Source of the DNA: Bradyrhizobium sp. Arg816 | GTDB taxonomy: Bacteria; Pseudomonadota; Alphaproteobacteria; Rhizobiales; Xanthobacteraceae | NCBI RefSeq assembly: GCF_029989365.1 | Contig: NZ_JAPRAQ010000004.1 | Location: forward strand, 62,001 to 126,000 | Length of the DNA: 64,000 bases | Direction of reading: 5' to 3' | Part shown: piece after piece, positions 19,664 through 29,060 of the stretch | How the letters are laid out: each line of letters opens with the position of its first letter | Position numbering within the stretch: the first letter of the stretch is position 1 | Made by a program: the position numbers and the translations under genes | The notes under the pieces: generated by a model | Databases searched by the model: none | What the model was told of the DNA's origin: nothing | Seen by the model: the letters and a program-made list of their open reading frames with translations, nothing else

Positions 19664-20324
19664 TCCCACCAAAATGATCTCGTACTTCGATCTGGAGAGA
19701 GGCCAGAAATGCGGCCGTTTTCCTGCTTTTTTGCCGAGGGAGAAGTCCGCTCACCCATCCAACCTAGTGCCGGATAGGTCTGGAGAACCGAATTTTCTCC
19801 GAATCTTAGAACAAGCAAAATCGGTCCGGTACGGGATGTCCTGGAAAACAAAGGGCTTATTTTGGTCGCGGTTTGAATCTCTCTCGCTCAACCGACCGCG
19901 AAAATCAGGGATGTGTGAGTTCGATACCTGCTTCCCCAACCACGCAGTCTCCAGTTGACGACGTTTTACAACCTGAATCTCGCCGGCACCGAAATATGGG
20001 CTTCTCGCGCATGGGCCTTAGTCTCCAGGTTCCGGGTTTCATAATCGGCGGGGCGGAACAGCAGGAAATCTCCGGCCGGATTCCGAAAATTGGGCGGAGA
20101 CCTGTGCGATCGTGACTGCCGCCCAACCATGGCACTCTGTCCGGGCCCGTTCTGCCGCCTGACGGCACAAAGAATGGAAGCTGTGCCCGGGATTGCCGCG
20201 TGATGAACGCAGTGAATACCGAAGATGGCTTGCTGGGCCAGATTTCAGTTGCTTGCGGAGGCAACTTCCGCGAGAAATAAATCTTAGCCAACTGCTTCGG
20301 CAGGAAGGCTCGGGGGGCGTGTGG
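19664..20324. other. Gene-free junction between tRNA-Ser and the DISARM-like operon
   Basis: About 660 bp with no convincing gene on either strand and no integrase. The base composition is less GC-rich than the core. It must contain the promoter of the methylase-led operon. Ribosome-site-like GGAAGG and GGGGGG stretches precede the methylase start. I found no direct copy of the tRNA 3' end here. Confidence 0.5.
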
Positions 20325-21968
20325 ATGGAGGGGAAGCTTGAGGCTCAGCTTGAGGCTGAAAGGCCGTGGCAAGCTGACCTATGCCAGTTCTTTACGCGCG
20401 ACAAAGTTGCGGAAGTATGTCTGAGCCACGTGGCTTTTCCCGAGAATATCCTCACGCTGCGATTGCTTGATCCAGCAGCCGGCCAAGGTGCGTTTTTCTT
20501 GCCTTTGCTGCCGCGGTTGGTTGAAGCGTGCCGCGCGCAGAGGAAAACGTTCGATCTCCTGAAGACTGTTATCTGCGCTTACGAGGTGGATCGCGAGGTT
20601 GCCACGATCCTTCGCACTCGGTGCGTTGCAAACCTTGAGGAGCTGGGCGTCCCCCGCGCGAGCGCGAAGGCGATTGCGCAAGCATGGGTCAAGAACGAGG
20701 ACTTTCTCGAGACGCGGCCGCGAAAGCGATTTACGCACGTTGTTTCCAACCCCCCCTACATTCGCTGGGACGCGATCCCGGTCGCGCTCCGCGACGTTTA
20801 CAAGACGCGGTTCAAATCGTTTAAGCAAAGGGCCGATCTCTACGTTGCATTCATCGAGCATGCGCTCGGGCTGCTCGCTCCGCACGGTCAACTCGCTTTT
20901 CTGTGCCCCGGAACTTGGACCCGAAACGTCTACGGCAATGCCGTCCGAGAATCGTTTACGTCGCAGGGGCAGTTAAAGACGATCATCGACTTCAGCGATG
21001 TCGATAGTTTCGAGACCTCGGCCGATGCGTATCCGCATTTCTTCGTGTTTCAAAAAGATGCTGCGGGTCCGACGAAGATCTCGTCTGTAATCGGCTCCGA
21101 TAAGATCGAAAGATCGGGCAATGTGATCATCAGGACTTTCTCGCCCTCCGCTTTGCCTCTTCTTCTCACGCGCGATTCCGCGGCGCAGAGAGCGGTCGAG
21201 GCGGCCCGCCGACGTTTCCCGAAGTTGGAAGATGCAGGCTGCACCATCCGCGTGGGCTCCGCGACCGGTTGCAACAGTGTGTTCCTGGGTGATGCGGAAG
21301 ACCTCGGTATCGAGCGGTCTCGTTTGCTGCCATTCGTGAATGCAAGTTCGATCCATAACGGCAAAGTGCGTTGGGCAGGTACACAGGTTGTGAACGTGTT
21401 CGACAAAGACGCGAAAGTCGTGAAGCTTTCGAAGTTTCCACGGATGGCGGCGTACCTGCGGAAAAACAAGAAAAGCCTCCAGTCGCGGGCGAAAGCCAGC
21501 CAATCGAAAATTTGGTGGCGCACGATCGACGTTCTTCACCCAGATTGGTACGCCTTCCCAAAATTACTGGTTGTCGACGTATCGGCGGAACCCGTGATCG
21601 GTATTGATACCGCTGGCTATTGCGCGGGTAGCGGCGTCTATCAGATCAAGAGCGACCAGTGGCCATTGGCTGATCTGTTGACGTTTCTTTCCGCGGGAGT
21701 CCTCGGCCTGTTCGTCGCCAGCTTGTCTACCGGGGCGAAGGCTGGATTTCACCGATTTCAAAAAAATCAGATCGCGGCCGTCCATATACCGAGGTGGACC
21801 GAGCTGACCTCTGACTGGAAGAAACAATTCAAGCTTGCGCGCAAGGAAAAGGACGGACGCGCGCTCCTGAATTTGATCGCCGGACTGTACGAATGCGAAG
21901 CGAGCCTGCTTGAAAACCACGTAGCTCGCGATTGGAACGCTTTTTGCTCAAATCGGCCTCGACGGTAG
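20325..21968 (+). CDS. drmMI: DISARM-associated N6-adenine DNA methylase (DrmMI-like, Eco57I-type)
   Basis: About 547 residues from ATG 20325, with GGGGGGCG upstream; the frame is open to 20193 but the added residues look unrelated. Motif I is LLDPAAGQGAFFLPLL (near residue 49) and the catalytic motif is VVSNPPYIRWD (near 142), the NPPY of gamma-type adenine methylases. The C-terminal 300 residues resemble the target-recognition half of Eco57I-like enzymes. In DISARM the methylase marks host DNA as self. It leads an operon with the drmE-like, drmA, drmB and drmC genes. The subtype symbol is by position and motif; a stand-alone restriction methylase is the alternative. Confidence 0.8.
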   Translation: MEGKLEAQLEAERPWQADLCQFFTRDKVAEVCLSHVAFPENILTLRLLDPAAGQGAFFLPLLPRLVEACRAQRKTFDLLKTVICAYEVDREVATILRTRCVANLEELGVPRASAKAIAQAWVKNEDFLETRPRKRFTHVVSNPPYIRWDAIPVALRDVYKTRFKSFKQRADLYVAFIEHALGLLAPHGQLAFLCPGTWTRNVYGNAVRESFTSQGQLKTIIDFSDVDSFETSADAYPHFFVFQKDAAGPTKISSVIGSDKIERSGNVIIRTFSPSALPLLLTRDSAAQRAVEAARRRFPKLEDAGCTIRVGSATGCNSVFLGDAEDLGIERSRLLPFVNASSIHNGKVRWAGTQVVNVFDKDAKVVKLSKFPRMAAYLRKNKKSLQSRAKASQSKIWWRTIDVLHPDWYAFPKLLVVDVSAEPVIGIDTAGYCAGSGVYQIKSDQWPLADLLTFLSAGVLGLFVASLSTGAKAGFHRFQKNQIAAVHIPRWTELTSDWKKQFKLARKEKDGRALLNLIAGLYECEASLLENHVARDWNAFCSNRPRR

Positions 21969-21978
21969 GGAGCTTCGA

Positions 21979-24621
21979 ATGGCGCTGCCTACTTGGAATG
22001 AGCGGTTAGCGGAGGCGGTAGTATCAAAGCGCGAACGTACAAGGCGGCTCGTTGAGCGCCTCAGAACGCGGACCACGAAAGGACCTGCGGATCAGCCGGC
22101 TCTCGCCGAGCCCGAAGGCCCGGTTCAGCCACCTTCGGTGGATGGGGAGGTGAAAGATCGCGACCTGACCGTGGCGACCGTCGAACCAAACGAAGACCTG
22201 ACCCGCTTTGTGGATTTGCTTGATGACGTGACGACAAGCGAGCAGCGCGTCCATGCTGCATTGCTTTGGCCGCATATCCCGCCTCGTGCAGTCCTTCCGT
22301 GGATGCTGCGCGAAGTCGGCCGGGGACGCAGTGACAAGCCCATTCGGACTGTGTTTTTGAATATGGGGCGGCCTGCGTTGCAGGCCGTTGCCGACATCGG
22401 CGCTCGGACAGCGAAACTGCGCGAAAGAGGTCTTTTCCGCAGTGGCGTGGTCGGCGAACGAGTGTTGGGTGCGATCAGTCCTGACGCGCACTTTTATATG
22501 TTTCTCGGTGATCGACAGTCCAAAATTGAGTCGGTTCCTCTGGTCTCGATCGTGGCGCACACTGTCGCGCTTAACGATGGCACGTACTGGAGAGACTTCG
22601 ATGAGAAGACGCTTAAGGGGTTCAAGCGCTTGTATCCCGCCGGGCGTCTCGATTCCGTCCGGACGCACCTCAGTCTCTTGGGTTCGGCAGTGCGCAGCCC
22701 GGCCTTCGCATTTCTGTTGCCATCGCATTTTCCGGACGTAGATCGCAGGCGTGTTTTGCGTGCGTTGCCGGGATCTATCGATCTCGCTGTGATCGATATG
22801 ACCAAGCACGCGCTTCGAGGACGCGACGCTAGTGCATTGATACGGTTGTTCGTTTCTGAACTGTCTGAAACGCTGAGGCAGCCACCAAGGAAGATGCTGA
22901 TCCTAGCGGATTGCCCTTTGCGCTACTCTTTTATCCGTCGGTCTTTACGAACCTATCGTGGCGGTGGGGAGCTCGGGCCGCGAAGTGAGGGCCACCGGCT
23001 TATTTGGGCGACGCGTGGTCGTGGTTTTGAAGCGCCAGGTGTGCGCGAACGTGCGACGCGGCCCATCGTGGAGACGATCGGATCGAGTGAATGTATTATC
23101 GCGACACGGCTTTGGCATCATGCAAAGCAACTCGACGAGGGGAATCCTCTTGCATCGATGCTCGAGCAGGGCGCTATCGCGTTGAAGGGGATGGCGCTTA
23201 CGGCGTCGGGCGCGGATGCGATCCTTGCTCCTTACACCGATGTTCATGACGTCTATCACCGCGTGAAGCGTGAGCGGCACTCGTTTGAGCCTCATTTTAA
23301 TAAAGCGATGGCGGGCGTGGCCGATGGGCATGCCGGCCCGTGGCGCGATGCCATCCAATCGGATTTGGCTGAAGGCTTAGGTCTGGCTGAAGCCCTTCGC
23401 GCTGAAACGCCTTTGATGCGCTACATGAAGCGCATCCTGACCGAGATTGATCCAGACAACGATGTAGTTGCTGTACTGCGCCATCCGGAAGATGCCCAAC
23501 AAGCCAACGACCAGCTTCTGGAATTTCTTACGGCGCCTGGCTCCTTTATCGCCGGCGTTCCGGAGTTGCGGGTCACGACGCCAAATCACTATTCCGCCGA
23601 GGTACAGCGTAGAAAGCCGACAGTGGTCGTCTGGGCAGCCTCAACCGATATTGGCGCGCGGAGTTACATAGGAGACGATTTTTGCCCGGCGCAGTTCAGG
23701 CTTGTCGTTGCGGGGCACGATGCCATGACGTTAAGTCGCGTTCTTGATGCTGCGTCGGCCGACGAATACGAAAAATATGCGGAGCGAGCGAGCTTGCTGC
23801 GCGCGGCTCTTCCCTGGGTCGCAAAAGAGTATGGCGGTTTGTCGGTTGCTCATGGCCTCGATTCGGACCGCCCACGGATCTCGCTCCCGTTCGTTGGGCA
23901 CGGTTATCTCGTTTTGGATGGTTACGGGAAGATTGCGGCCGGTCCAGGATCGCAGTTCTATGTGCTCGATCCCGCTTCGCATCGATTGGCGCCAAAAGAA
24001 GCACGCTCGCTTGATATCGGCGATGCGGTGTTCGTGATGCCGGATTTGATACGTGAAGAGTTAGAGGCTGCGCTGCGGGAGAAAGACGACAAGGGTCGTA
24101 CCCTCGAGCAGGCCTTGGTCGATCAATACAAGGCCACGGTGAAGAAAGGGATAGAGACGCTGACGGCTCAATTCGGAGCCAAAGGCTTAACCGCCCGTGT
24201 TCGGGACATGCTCTTCGACCAGAATCCCGGCCTTCCTCCGATCAGTAAGCCAGCGGTGGAATATTGGCTACGCGCGGCCGAGCGCTCAGAGGTCGATACA
24301 CCGCATGCCGCGATCAATCCACTTCACATTGAAGCGTTCTTGCGTCTGATGGGGGCCGGCGTTCTTGCGCGTCCGCTAACCGACGCCGTCCGAATTGTGC
24401 GTACGGACCTTCGCCGCGACGGCCATGCGAGCCGCAGTCTGTTCGATCGCCTCCTGCTTGATGCCGACAGCGTAATTCAAGGACCGTTGTCGTCTTTTTC
24501 TAAGTTGCAGGATGTTCGGCGCGCCGCCATGGGAAGTGTGTTTCCGGTTCTCGAGAAGAATTTCGACAAAGTTGATGCGGCGAATACGAACGAACATTCC
24601 TTACAGGTGACGTCGCAATGA
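21979..24621 (+). CDS. Large DISARM-operon protein of unknown fold, DrmE-like by position
   Basis: 880 residues, starting 10 bp after the methylase and overlapping drmA by an ATGA. I see no Walker, nuclease or zinc motif. The N-terminal 60 residues are basic and polar. The middle (about 90-480) is mixed alpha/beta with conserved-looking blocks such as ALLWPHIPPRAVLPWMLREV and KMLILADCPLRYSF. The C-terminal third contains a small beta-rich stretch (GYLVLDGYGKIAAGPGSQF, LDIGDAVFVMPDLI) and then helices. Class 2 DISARM carries DrmE, a large protein of unknown function, in this context; class 1 carries the SNF2 helicase DrmD, which is absent. DrmE-like is therefore the best label, from context only. 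Confidence 0.6.
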   Translation: MALPTWNERLAEAVVSKRERTRRLVERLRTRTTKGPADQPALAEPEGPVQPPSVDGEVKDRDLTVATVEPNEDLTRFVDLLDDVTTSEQRVHAALLWPHIPPRAVLPWMLREVGRGRSDKPIRTVFLNMGRPALQAVADIGARTAKLRERGLFRSGVVGERVLGAISPDAHFYMFLGDRQSKIESVPLVSIVAHTVALNDGTYWRDFDEKTLKGFKRLYPAGRLDSVRTHLSLLGSAVRSPAFAFLLPSHFPDVDRRRVLRALPGSIDLAVIDMTKHALRGRDASALIRLFVSELSETLRQPPRKMLILADCPLRYSFIRRSLRTYRGGGELGPRSEGHRLIWATRGRGFEAPGVRERATRPIVETIGSSECIIATRLWHHAKQLDEGNPLASMLEQGAIALKGMALTASGADAILAPYTDVHDVYHRVKRERHSFEPHFNKAMAGVADGHAGPWRDAIQSDLAEGLGLAEALRAETPLMRYMKRILTEIDPDNDVVAVLRHPEDAQQANDQLLEFLTAPGSFIAGVPELRVTTPNHYSAEVQRRKPTVVVWAASTDIGARSYIGDDFCPAQFRLVVAGHDAMTLSRVLDAASADEYEKYAERASLLRAALPWVAKEYGGLSVAHGLDSDRPRISLPFVGHGYLVLDGYGKIAAGPGSQFYVLDPASHRLAPKEARSLDIGDAVFVMPDLIREELEAALREKDDKGRTLEQALVDQYKATVKKGIETLTAQFGAKGLTARVRDMLFDQNPGLPPISKPAVEYWLRAAERSEVDTPHAAINPLHIEAFLRLMGAGVLARPLTDAVRIVRTDLRRDGHASRSLFDRLLLDADSVIQGPLSSFSKLQDVRRAAMGSVFPVLEKNFDKVDAANTNEHSLQVTSQ

Positions 24622-27600
24622 CCCAGCTTCTCTTTCCGGATAGCAACAATGTCGGCCATACGACGAAAGAGGCGGTAGCTTCAGCCATCCTCTATCAGAC
24701 CTATGATCGGCTTAGAGGTGCAGGCCCTACCGGGCGGATCATTTACCGGGAAAAGCCTTCGCGCGTTATTCACACACAACATCTTCTCCCGCGAAGGCAA
24801 CCATCGTCGGTTGCTCTAACTTATGCAGAAAAAGACGATGTCACCTCGCCAGTCCACGTTGGAACGGTAGGTCTTACATTCCAAATTGCAGATCGGACGC
24901 ATGCGGCGATCACAGTTGGGTTAAAAGCCTGCATCTACCTTCGCATGCTGCCATCGGCGGCGGATTTATCGGCCGCGAAAGTTGTGTTTAGGCTGTCCAA
25001 GAACGCGCGCTCTGTGATCCTTCGACATCGCCGTGAAGCGCTGAAGCGGGCGGAAGACGAAGATCGTGCCGTCCTGGGCGAGGAAGGTCGAAAGAGTCCC
25101 AAGTGGCTTGAGATCAAAAATCGTGTGACCGAGGAAGCCGAAGCGAGCGCGCTGTTAGAGCTTGGGATCACCGGGGCAATTCTGCAGTCGCCAACGCGAC
25201 GAGACGTACTCGTCTCCATGCTTGCGGAAGGTGACGAAGAGCCGACGTCCGATGATCCGGCGGTTGATGACGAGCCGGGCACAACAGCGGATGCGGGCGA
25301 ACAGCCCGCCGACGGCCTATCGGATACAGCTCTTGATGCGGATGATAAGACCGTCCAGACGACGGGGGGCGGCGACGGGGACACCTTGAAGGCGTTCGAA
25401 TTCGCCGTTGCGCCCGGCGACGTGAATGCGCCGCCTGATGCTCTAATCGAGCGCGAGCAAATACCTCAAAAATGGCTTCGCGTGCCGGTTGATCTGGGAA
25501 GCTTCCGGATCGACCTTTCGCGAAGCGCCTCAGATATCGACCGCGATCTCGCAGATTTCAACGCTGAGATGCTGCGGCGTGTGGAGACCGTCATCGACGC
25601 GTGGCAAGCAGACGCAGACCCGAACACGGGTGGACTGCTCTGGGGCTTTCCAGGGGGACGAGGAACCCAGTCGCGAACCATAACACCGGCGGATGTGGTT
25701 GGGTGGGATCAAGCTCTTGAAGGATTGCGGACAAACCGGCGCTTGGCGCGGCCTGCGATTATTCCCGTACTCGAATACGAGAATCTAGAAGATCCACTCC
25801 GTCCCGATGAGCGAACGGTTCGGATCATCCTCGCAAATGAATCGGATCTTTTGGATGCAAAACTGGCGTTGGCGCGTGAGACCGATTCCACGCTTTACCA
25901 AGTCGAGATGTCGGTCGGATTCGATCCAGGTGTACATCGGCCTATAAGACTCGACCGCATCGCGCCGTCGTACCGATACAATCGCTATCTCGCTCATGAC
26001 GCCCTCGGAATTAATTGCGGCGTTCGACGCAGGGGACTGACGGACCCGACGGTTCTGGAAACCACATCACTGCCGGTTTACTACCAGCCCCTAATCAGGC
26101 AATTCGATCTGCCAACACCGCCGAATTTTGACGCACTGGGATCGAGGGACGGTGGGCTCGCTATCGTAAAGGGTCTGCTGGCGGCTTTCGACGACTGGCT
26201 GAAGGAAGTCGAAGAAGCCGAGCCATATGGCCGCTCGCTCGACCCTGTGGCCGACGCGAGAGACTACGCGCGTGAGAAATCGCAATTTGAATCGATCGAT
26301 CTGCGCGGTTGGGCTGGAGAGCGCGCGGCCATCGCGCGTGGCGTCAGAATACTTGAGAAAGCGGTCGCGGCGCAAGCGGCCGGAAAAGCCGCAACTGATC
26401 CCGAGGTGATTCCACTAACCGCGTGGCGGTTTATGAATCAGGCGTTTGGTGAGTTCTGGAAGGAAAAGAACAAGAGCGTCGAAGGATGGCGGTTGTTCCA
26501 AATCGCGTTCATTCTGGCGCAAATCCCGGCAATCGTTTCTCGGATCGAATGTTGGAAGGACAGCCCGACTCTCACAGCGAAGGATGATCGGGAGGCCTCG
26601 CTCCTCTACTTCTCAACTGGCGGCGGGAAGTCGGAGAGCTTTTTTGGTCTGCTCGTGTTCTGTCTGGCTTTTGACCGGCTTCGCGGCAAGCACCATGGCG
26701 TCACAGCGCTCGTGCGGTATCCGCTGCGCTTACTAACCAGCCAGCAGGCCCAACGCCTTTCCCAGGTGTTGGCGGCTGCTCACAAGGTGAGATGGTCATG
26801 GCAGCGTCAAGGCTTGGAGCTCAGAGGCGCCGACTTCGATATTGGCTTTTGGGTCGGTGGCGGAAATACGCCGAATAACCGAAGCGTCCGCGGCTTCTCA
26901 GAAATCCCGACGCTTGCCAACGACTGGGACGAATTGTCCCGGCGGCGCGGCGATTACAGCATTTACTTGAAGAAGTGGGTGCGCTTGGCGAGCTGCCCCT
27001 ATTGTTCGGGTAAGCTCGCCGGGCCAGATGGCAAGAAAACATCAACGATCGGCTTACGGCGATTTCGCGAGGGGCCGGCTCCGGAAGAACGGCTTGCCCA
27101 TTGTTGCTTCAATCGGGAGTGCGCTTGGAACTTGCGCCATCGTGCCGTCGATGCACCGCATCCGCTTCCGATCCATATCATGGATTCCGACATTTATGCC
27201 TACGCGCCCGCCGTTCTCCTTGGGACGGTCGATAAGCTCGCGCTTATAGGGCAGAGCGCTCGGACGCTTATTCGCGTGCTTGGCATGTTTGGTTTTGCTG
27301 CGTGGCAACATCGCGATTCCGGGAGATTGGTCTCCCCTTGGCTCCGAGACCAATTTCAGCGTGGGCCCGACGCGGCCGGATGCCAAGGCGTGTTTCCGTT
27401 TTACAACGACGGGAAGAAGCTCTTCTTTGATCCCTATCCCATACTCGAAATTCAAGACGAAGCCCATTTGCTCGATGAATCGCTTGGGACGTTTTCAGGA
27501 TTGTTTGAAACGACGTTCCTCCACGCCCTTCGAACCCTGTCGCCACTGCTGGGAGACCAGGTTGTTAAGGAGGGCGGCGTAGCGCGCCCACCAAGGATTA

Positions 27601-29054
27601 TCGCGGCATCGGCCACGGTTTCGGACCCTGCGCGGCAGATCGATCAGATTTATCAACGTCAGGTCGTTCTATTTCCTCAACCGGGCCCAGATCTGTACGA
27701 AAGCTTTTATGCTCGGCTCCGCGATCCGGACAGCGGCGATCCCGTGCGGGATGCCAGCGACAACGCGGAGCATCGAACGCCGACGCGCCGTCGATATGTG
27801 TCGCTCATGACTAACGGGCGGACGCATACCGCTGCAACCGTCGCGATCCTCTCGGCATTTCATCTTACGATTACGCAAGTTCTCAAAGGATTGGTTGAAG
27901 GCGATGATTTTCGGCGCTGGGCCCTCCGCGAGGCGTTCGCCGACGGGCTACCATCCGACATCTTTAGGGATGGTCACCGCGCGACGCTGCTCGACCGAAA
28001 TGTGGACCATTCCGAGATTGCGTACGCGGTCGATTTAGACCGCATTGCCCTTCTTTACGTCACGAACAAAAAAGGCGGCGACAATGTGAAGGCCGCGTTG
28101 CAGGATGTTATTCGGCGTGACCATAAGCTTGCTGGCATTGACGACATTCCGGGTGTCCGCACGGCCCTCATCACTGGAGCGATCGATGCTGGCTTGATCA
28201 ACGCGATTGTCGCGGAGGCAGGCCAGAAGCCGAAGGTTGGTTCGCCTTTCAGGCCAGAAGCCTTGCGGGATTCGCTCCGAGGCGTGATCGCAACGTCCGC
28301 AATTTCCCACGGTGTGGACGTGGACGAATTCAACATGATGTTTTTCGCAGGACAGCCGTCCGACATCGCTGAATATATTCAGGCGTCGTCACGCGTAGGG
28401 CGAACGCATGTTGGTACGAGCATCCTCATCCCAACACCGCAGCAGCGTCGCGACCGGTACATCGTTGAAATCCACGATATCTTTCATCGTTTCTTGGAAC
28501 GGATGATTGACGCAGCGCCCGTTGAGCGTTGGGCAGAGAACGCGATTACGCGAACGCTTGCCTCATTCCTGCAGCTGAAAATTTGCGGCGTCGATTACGT
28601 CAGAGAAATGAGTCGCACTCGCACTAATGCGCAAAGAGCTGCGCTGGCGGAGCCGGACAACGTTGGCGAAATCGGCGAAAGATCGCGGACGGATCATATC
28701 AATCTACTCGATGAACTCTGCCAGTTTGTCGTGGATGGAATTGGGCTCGAACACGACACTTCGCCGCTCAACAAGGATTTTTACAGGAAGCGTATTAATC
28801 AGCTGTTTCACGACGCGACGACTGCAATGGAGCAATCCAATTGGAGAACAGAAAACCTCGATAGCTTCTTCAAGCAGCCGGGAGCGCCGCTAAATCGTCC
28901 GATGACGAGCTTGCGCGACGTTAATGAAGCGGGATCGATCGAAGGAGGCCTTGGAACCGGATCGGACAGCATTCGGAGGGCCGACCTCGGTCGTGTCATG
29001 TCGGCGCTTATGCGTGGAAATAACAGCTGGACGGCCGGGGAGACCGGGGAATGA
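24618..29054 (+). CDS. drmA: DISARM helicase DrmA
   Basis: 1,478 residues. A superfamily 2-type helicase core occupies the C-terminal two thirds: Walker A STGGGKSE (about residue 667), DEAH box QDEAHLLDE (about 947), motif III ASATVSDP (about 998) and motif VI QASSRVGRTHVG (about 1255). Between the nucleotide motifs lies a CPYCSGK...C insert that may bind zinc. The N-terminal domain is interrupted by an acidic, low-complexity linker at about 200-255. In DISARM, DrmA with DrmB forms the core complex that loads on incoming phage DNA. Start overlaps the upstream stop (ATGA); drmB follows after 6 bp. Confidence 0.88.
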   Translation: MTQLLFPDSNNVGHTTKEAVASAILYQTYDRLRGAGPTGRIIYREKPSRVIHTQHLLPRRQPSSVALTYAEKDDVTSPVHVGTVGLTFQIADRTHAAITVGLKACIYLRMLPSAADLSAAKVVFRLSKNARSVILRHRREALKRAEDEDRAVLGEEGRKSPKWLEIKNRVTEEAEASALLELGITGAILQSPTRRDVLVSMLAEGDEEPTSDDPAVDDEPGTTADAGEQPADGLSDTALDADDKTVQTTGGGDGDTLKAFEFAVAPGDVNAPPDALIEREQIPQKWLRVPVDLGSFRIDLSRSASDIDRDLADFNAEMLRRVETVIDAWQADADPNTGGLLWGFPGGRGTQSRTITPADVVGWDQALEGLRTNRRLARPAIIPVLEYENLEDPLRPDERTVRIILANESDLLDAKLALARETDSTLYQVEMSVGFDPGVHRPIRLDRIAPSYRYNRYLAHDALGINCGVRRRGLTDPTVLETTSLPVYYQPLIRQFDLPTPPNFDALGSRDGGLAIVKGLLAAFDDWLKEVEEAEPYGRSLDPVADARDYAREKSQFESIDLRGWAGERAAIARGVRILEKAVAAQAAGKAATDPEVIPLTAWRFMNQAFGEFWKEKNKSVEGWRLFQIAFILAQIPAIVSRIECWKDSPTLTAKDDREASLLYFSTGGGKSESFFGLLVFCLAFDRLRGKHHGVTALVRYPLRLLTSQQAQRLSQVLAAAHKVRWSWQRQGLELRGADFDIGFWVGGGNTPNNRSVRGFSEIPTLANDWDELSRRRGDYSIYLKKWVRLASCPYCSGKLAGPDGKKTSTIGLRRFREGPAPEERLAHCCFNRECAWNLRHRAVDAPHPLPIHIMDSDIYAYAPAVLLGTVDKLALIGQSARTLIRVLGMFGFAAWQHRDSGRLVSPWLRDQFQRGPDAAGCQGVFPFYNDGKKLFFDPYPILEIQDEAHLLDESLGTFSGLFETTFLHALRTLSPLLGDQVVKEGGVARPPRIIAASATVSDPARQIDQIYQRQVVLFPQPGPDLYESFYARLRDPDSGDPVRDASDNAEHRTPTRRRYVSLMTNGRTHTAATVAILSAFHLTITQVLKGLVEGDDFRRWALREAFADGLPSDIFRDGHRATLLDRNVDHSEIAYAVDLDRIALLYVTNKKGGDNVKAALQDVIRRDHKLAGIDDIPGVRTALITGAIDAGLINAIVAEAGQKPKVGSPFRPEALRDSLRGVIATSAISHGVDVDEFNMMFFAGQPSDIAEYIQASSRVGRTHVGTSILIPTPQQRRDRYIVEIHDIFHRFLERMIDAAPVERWAENAITRTLASFLQLKICGVDYVREMSRTRTNAQRAALAEPDNVGEIGERSRTDHINLLDELCQFVVDGIGLEHDTSPLNKDFYRKRINQLFHDATTAMEQSNWRTENLDSFFKQPGAPLNRPMTSLRDVNEAGSIEGGLGTGSDSIRRADLGRVMSALMRGNNSWTAGETGE

Positions 29055-29060
29055 GGAAGC

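Noticed and set aside
19903..19945. tRNA-like 3' end (GAGTTCGATACCTGCTTCCC then CAACCA) after the tRNA-Ser gene
   Set aside because: The T-loop-like piece has no matching acceptor strand or anticodon arm upstream, and it does not match the tRNA-Ser 3' end closely enough to call an attachment site.
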